Source of the DNA: CAZKWG01 sp964615375
GTDB taxonomy: Bacteria; Myxococcota_A; UBA796; CAZKWG01
Reading direction: 5' to 3'
DNA: 64,000 nucleotides
NCBI GenBank assembly: GCA_964615375.1
Contig: CAZTOW010000046.1
Coordinates: forward strand, 16,243-80,242
Position 1 is the first letter of the stretch, and each line of letters starts with the position of its first letter. Both the position numbers and the translations under genes were made by a program. Below, piece after piece: positions 60,852 through 64,000 of this stretch. Under the pieces are notes generated by a model that was not told the DNA's origin, did no database searches, and worked only from the letters and a program-made list of their open reading frames with translations.

Positions 60852-61011
60852 CCTCCTGATATCACGTTCCCGGGAGATGGTGCCACTCCCCTGGCTACCC
60901 GCACCGAGAAGCCGACGACGGAAGCCTCATCCCTCCTGATATCACGTTCCCGGGAGATGGTACCACTCCCCTGGCTACCCGCACCGAGAAGCCGACGACG
61001 GGAGCCTCATC
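60852..61011 (-). repeat. 80-bp tandem duplication just upstream of the methyltransferase start
   Basis: Copies 60852-60931 and 60932-61011 differ at only a few positions. Each contains CCTCCTGATATCACG, CCCGGGAG and GGTAGCC-type segments with small palindromes (GATATC, CCCGGG). In the transcribed sense each copy ends in AGGAGG, so a Shine-Dalgarno is duplicated. The first copy overlaps the possible upstream GTG start of the methyltransferase. Confidence 0.9.
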
Positions 61012-61058
61012 TGAATCAGCAGATAGAGCTCCTTCACCCTCATATTCGAGTCACCTCC

Positions 61059-62090
61059 CTACCGTGTCTCCCCGTCAAGCGCACCCGAGAGCCCCTTGAG
61101 CATAGAAGCGACGAGCCCCGTGCTTGATCTATCAGTCCCAAGGGGACTACATTGGCTCAAGTCGACCCAGAAGGTCACTCCGCTGACCTCAGGGGGCACC
61201 GCAGCAGGGCGTACGCGCGGGATCACATCCGCATCATACAGAACAACAGCTTGGCCCCCATCGCGAGGGCTCAGTCGGACGCGGTCAGCCTCTCTCCACT
61301 CCGCCCCCAGGGTTCGACCTACGACATCGTGAATGCGTGCAATGGCCGCCGGATTGTCCTTAATGTGGCCGCATAATGAGTCTACGAGCTCCGAAACAGT
61401 CCAACCGTTCGGAGTCGGCACAACCAGTAGTGAGGCCACTGTAAGTGTCGCCCCAGCCGGGACCAAAAACTGATCGAGTGAGAAGTGATGTTGGCGTAGG
61501 ACTCCCGTTGAGGTCTTTACCTCCACGCGGTTCTCACCGCATACAAAGTCGTGCAGCTCCTCGGGGTCGTTGTGCCAGGCCGCGATTGCCGTGTGAGGAT
61601 CAGCGCAACACGCCATCAGATATAGCTCGCCCCAGATCCCCACTAGAGTCCCGTTGCCTGGCAACGTAAGCTGACAGAATAGTGCGAAGAACTGCTCCAC
61701 ACATCTGTCCACCTGGGCTCCAGAGTTGCAGCTATCTATCAGAGGCAACCACCCTGCCAATGCCCACACAAAGCACTCCTGTAGAGACACATCTCGGGAT
61801 CTACACCGTATGAGCTGAAAGTTCCCAGATATCGGGCCGTCACAATCGCCAAGTAAGCATTCAACCGCCGGAAGGTACCCGATGTGGCGTAGCGTTATCG
61901 GCGCCGCAGACTCGTTGACATCCCGACCTCCGATTACAAGAACAGGCCGAGAGCAACTGTCCCGAGCCAACCATAGATCACGCGAATCAGGAATGCGGTA
62001 TGCGCAGAGAATCTCGCTCCCAGAAGACTCCCGGCCTGGATCACCGAGGCGATTGAAAGTATCCCATAGGGGTGTCGAATTGGCCGGCAC
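61059..62090 (-). CDS. PD-(D/E)XK motif protein (DUF4420-like), putative restriction component
   Basis: A 343-residue protein from GTG 62090 (GAGG at 6 nt), 3 bp after the Z1 gene stop. The nuclease-like core is visible: GIWGELYLMACC (conserved Glu) and, 30 residues on, WHNDPEELHDFVCGENRVEVKTSTG, where ExK lies in the 'D...ExK' array (VEVKTS). This arrangement matches the PD-(D/E)XK protein that accompanies Z1-domain ATPases and DNA methyltransferases in known restriction-modification-type operons. It is probably the cleaving subunit. Confidence 0.85.
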   Translation of the reverse strand: MPANSTPLWDTFNRLGDPGRESSGSEILCAYRIPDSRDLWLARDSCSRPVLVIGGRDVNESAAPITLRHIGYLPAVECLLGDCDGPISGNFQLIRCRSRDVSLQECFVWALAGWLPLIDSCNSGAQVDRCVEQFFALFCQLTLPGNGTLVGIWGELYLMACCADPHTAIAAWHNDPEELHDFVCGENRVEVKTSTGVLRQHHFSLDQFLVPAGATLTVASLLVVPTPNGWTVSELVDSLCGHIKDNPAAIARIHDVVGRTLGAEWREADRVRLSPRDGGQAVVLYDADVIPRVRPAAVPPEVSGVTFWVDLSQCSPLGTDRSSTGLVASMLKGLSGALDGETR

Positions 62091-62093
62091 GTT

Positions 62094-64000
62094 TCACCTC
62101 GGGGACACGAGCACGTCACCTGTCATCTCAGGTGGAATGTAGATTGCGAGGGCGGCTACGTTGCCTTCCGTCCTCCCATCAGACAGGTCAATGTCCACTC
62201 GATGGATCTGAATAGTTACCCGGCCGGTGTCTCGCACTGCGGCGTCGCCCGGATATGACCGACCCTTCGGATCGCGCCCCTGTTGAAGGTCGATCTCCTC
62301 ATCGTCATCGCGTGCAGTGCGCCGCCGTAACCGATCACGATTCGCATCCATCTGGACGATTGTACATATGGCCCCAGGATGATCCGCAACGTGGTCGCTA
62401 ATGCGACACAGCGCCGCCATACTCCCCTTTGCGTCATGGTCGCCAATGAAGGCGAACTCAACAAGGAAGTCGCGAAGAACTTGAGCCAAAGGTACACTCC
62501 TACAGACGGCATGACGATCAAGCTCGTGTGGAACGAAGGTGTACTGACTCACCAACTTCTCCACGAGCCTGCGGTTACTCGCGATGGACTCCGACGAGTA
62601 GTGCGGCCGCTGCTGTTCAAACCAGCCCTGAGGGGCCGGCACTTTGAAGTAGGGATCAGCAAGGACGTTGCGTCTAGTTGGCTGATATGGAGCTTCAAGG
62701 AAAAACGCTCGGCGCCATGCCTTCAGGGGCTTGCCACGGAACACTGTCAACTGGTCTCGAATATTCTCTTCATGTTCAACATAGGTCCGGTAGGCCACTA
62801 TAATGTCGCTTGGAAGAAAAATACGACAGAATCCAACGTACTTGGCCTTGTAGCCAAAGAATCGAGCTCGTTGCTGAATAGTGTCCGCGGTCCATGTGCC
62901 TGGTGGTCTTGGCATATAGGTCACCGTCAATCCGCGCACCGTATAGCCTCGACTCATCTTCTCTCCACCAATCAGCACATGGTATGGCCCCTTGTTCCAT
63001 TCAACTTCCTGTCCTGTCTCGGAATTGATTTCGGTCACGATGAGTCGATTTGCCGCGACAGGCATCTTACCCACAAGATCCTGAAATGGCGGCATCCGGC
63101 TCTCCGTGGACTGAAGGTCAACGTATGACGCCCGGAGCTCGTCGAGCAACTCCTCACGCTCCCCGTCTCCCGGAGGAAGCTGTAGCACCCGCCGCCATCT
63201 ACTAGTTATACTTGCAACCCATTGCGAATACTGCCCTTGAGTTGGTGTGAGACGCGATGGATGAATCAACATGGAGCGTCGCTGTTCACCTCTGGGATCG
63301 ATCATATGGCAGGCTACGCCCACGAAGAAGATTCGGAGCGCACCCAGAAGGCTTTCGGGAGGCCCACTATTTCCGCTACCGACAGTAAGGTCGGATGGAG
63401 GAATAGTCCGCACCAGATTTGGACGATCCAGAAAGAAATCGCGTCCGCCGGTATAGCCCTCTCCCGGCTGGATCACATCAGCAAACTCAGGAGACAATGT
63501 ATCAGCCAAACTAATGAGTAGCGGAGCCTGTGGAGTAGCCGTGTACTGTAAGTACGTATGCCTCAAAAGCCTGGCACGCACGGCCTTTATGCAACTATAA
63601 GTGGTACTTGACGGCACGCCGCTACCTGCTGAGGAGCGCGCGCGGGCACTTGTATCGAGCCCAGCCTGATCGGCCTCGTCATCGATGATAAGGGCAGGGA
63701 TACCAGCGAGATTGGCCTTTGAGAGTAGCGCATCGAGTTCAGACAGGTGCCCATGGTGTTTCATGACCACCATAAATAGCGCTTGCTGATCTTCAGGCGC
63801 GACCACCGACGAGCGCCACTCATCGACAAGCCGAGCCAAGTCTTGACCATGGGCAGACTGATTGGGATTCTTCAAGATTACCCAATTTCGATGGCCTACC
63901 TCGGAACCGCGAAGGTCACGATCGAACCGCTCGAACGACTGATTGAATAGCCCGCTCGGCGATTCAAAGCGGGCCTCCCCCCGTCATCACGACCCCGTAG
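62094..64000 (-). CDS. Z1-domain ATPase of a restriction-modification-type operon (5' end off window, apparent frameshift)
   Basis: The frame is open from 63983 down to the stop at 62094. Helicase-like motifs of the Z1 family are present: IPALIIDDEADQAG (Walker B), RHTYLQYTATPQAPLLISL (motif III-like), IGGEKMSRGYTVRGL (V) and TIQQRARFFGYK (VI). The P-loop expected upstream is absent from the window. An in-frame TGA lies at 63984-63986, next to a run of six G (reverse strand; 63977-63982). Removing one G joins GVVMTG to EARFESPSGLFNQSFERF and bypasses the stop, suggesting an indel at the homopolymer. An internal TTG at 63875 would give a 593-residue protein lacking the P-loop. Z1 proteins work with C5-methyltransferase and PD-(D/E)XK partners. 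Confidence 0.85.

Overview
The window comes from a high-GC bacterium, most likely a member of the Myxococcota. Lineage clues seen directly are: lipoproteins with Asp/Thr/Ser-rich tethers and 'DTGDT'-type low complexity; a MYXO-CTERM-like tail (Cys-Gly-Cys, hydrophobic helix, Arg cluster) near 27,820-27,910; MopE-type 'CDGxDNDCDGLID' repeats; RCC1 repeats; Ser/Thr kinases fused to WD40 or formylglycine-generating-enzyme (FGE) domains; a CHAT protease; and type IV pilins. Coding regions run at roughly 70-75% G+C, with two lower-GC islands (about 39.0-42.2 kb and 59.0-64.0 kb).

Layout. 1-8.2 kb: a CotH-like lipoprotein cut by the window edge, a small membrane protein, and a giant reverse-strand protein with annexin-like repeats and a C-terminal RelA/SpoT-like domain, interrupted by a 100-N gap inside a 36-bp tandem repeat. 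8.3-13.2 kb: unknown protein, Uma2 nuclease, release factor 3, metaxin-like GST, C39-like cysteine peptidase and partner. 13.2-20.5 kb: GT87-like glycosyltransferase and lipoprotein, a putative toxin with an HEVGH zinc motif, lipoprotein, EEP phosphodiesterase/nuclease, His-tailed EamA transporter. 20.5-31.8 kb: class II Fic protein behind an array of AACG-N4-CGTT palindromes, several lipoproteins, TipAL-like MerR regulator, GFA-GNAT fusion, a large protein joining a MYXO-CTERM tail to an RCC1 domain, MopE-like protein. 31.8-38.9 kb: kinase-WD40 protein, cupin, M91-type metallopeptidase, DUF4336-like protein. 39.3-41.6 kb: two pilin-like genes. 41.5-48.1 kb: a reverse-strand four-gene operon (545-aa unknown, anti-sigma-like protein, CHAT-ClpN-FHA protein, kinase-FGE protein), my best candidate for an undescribed conflict or signalling system. 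48.4-52.2 kb: secreted protein, D12-class adenine methyltransferase, hydrolase, lipoproteins.

52.3-59.0 kb holds a repeated cassette built from three parts: a multi-pass membrane protein (A), a ParE-like toxin/antitoxin pair (TA) and a tandem-HTH ParB/KorB-like protein (B). The order is A1-B1-(small gene)-TA1-B2-A2-TA2-B3. Each B gene begins with a stem-loop whose stem has three compensatory base-pair changes between copies. 59.0-64.0 kb is a lower-GC restriction-modification-type island: a C5-cytosine methyltransferase, a PD-(D/E)XK (DUF4420-like) protein and a Z1-domain ATPase that runs off the window and carries an apparent frameshift.

Functions were assigned by reading motifs; no database search was possible. 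Start codons were chosen from Shine-Dalgarno spacing, gene overlaps and homolog-like N-termini.
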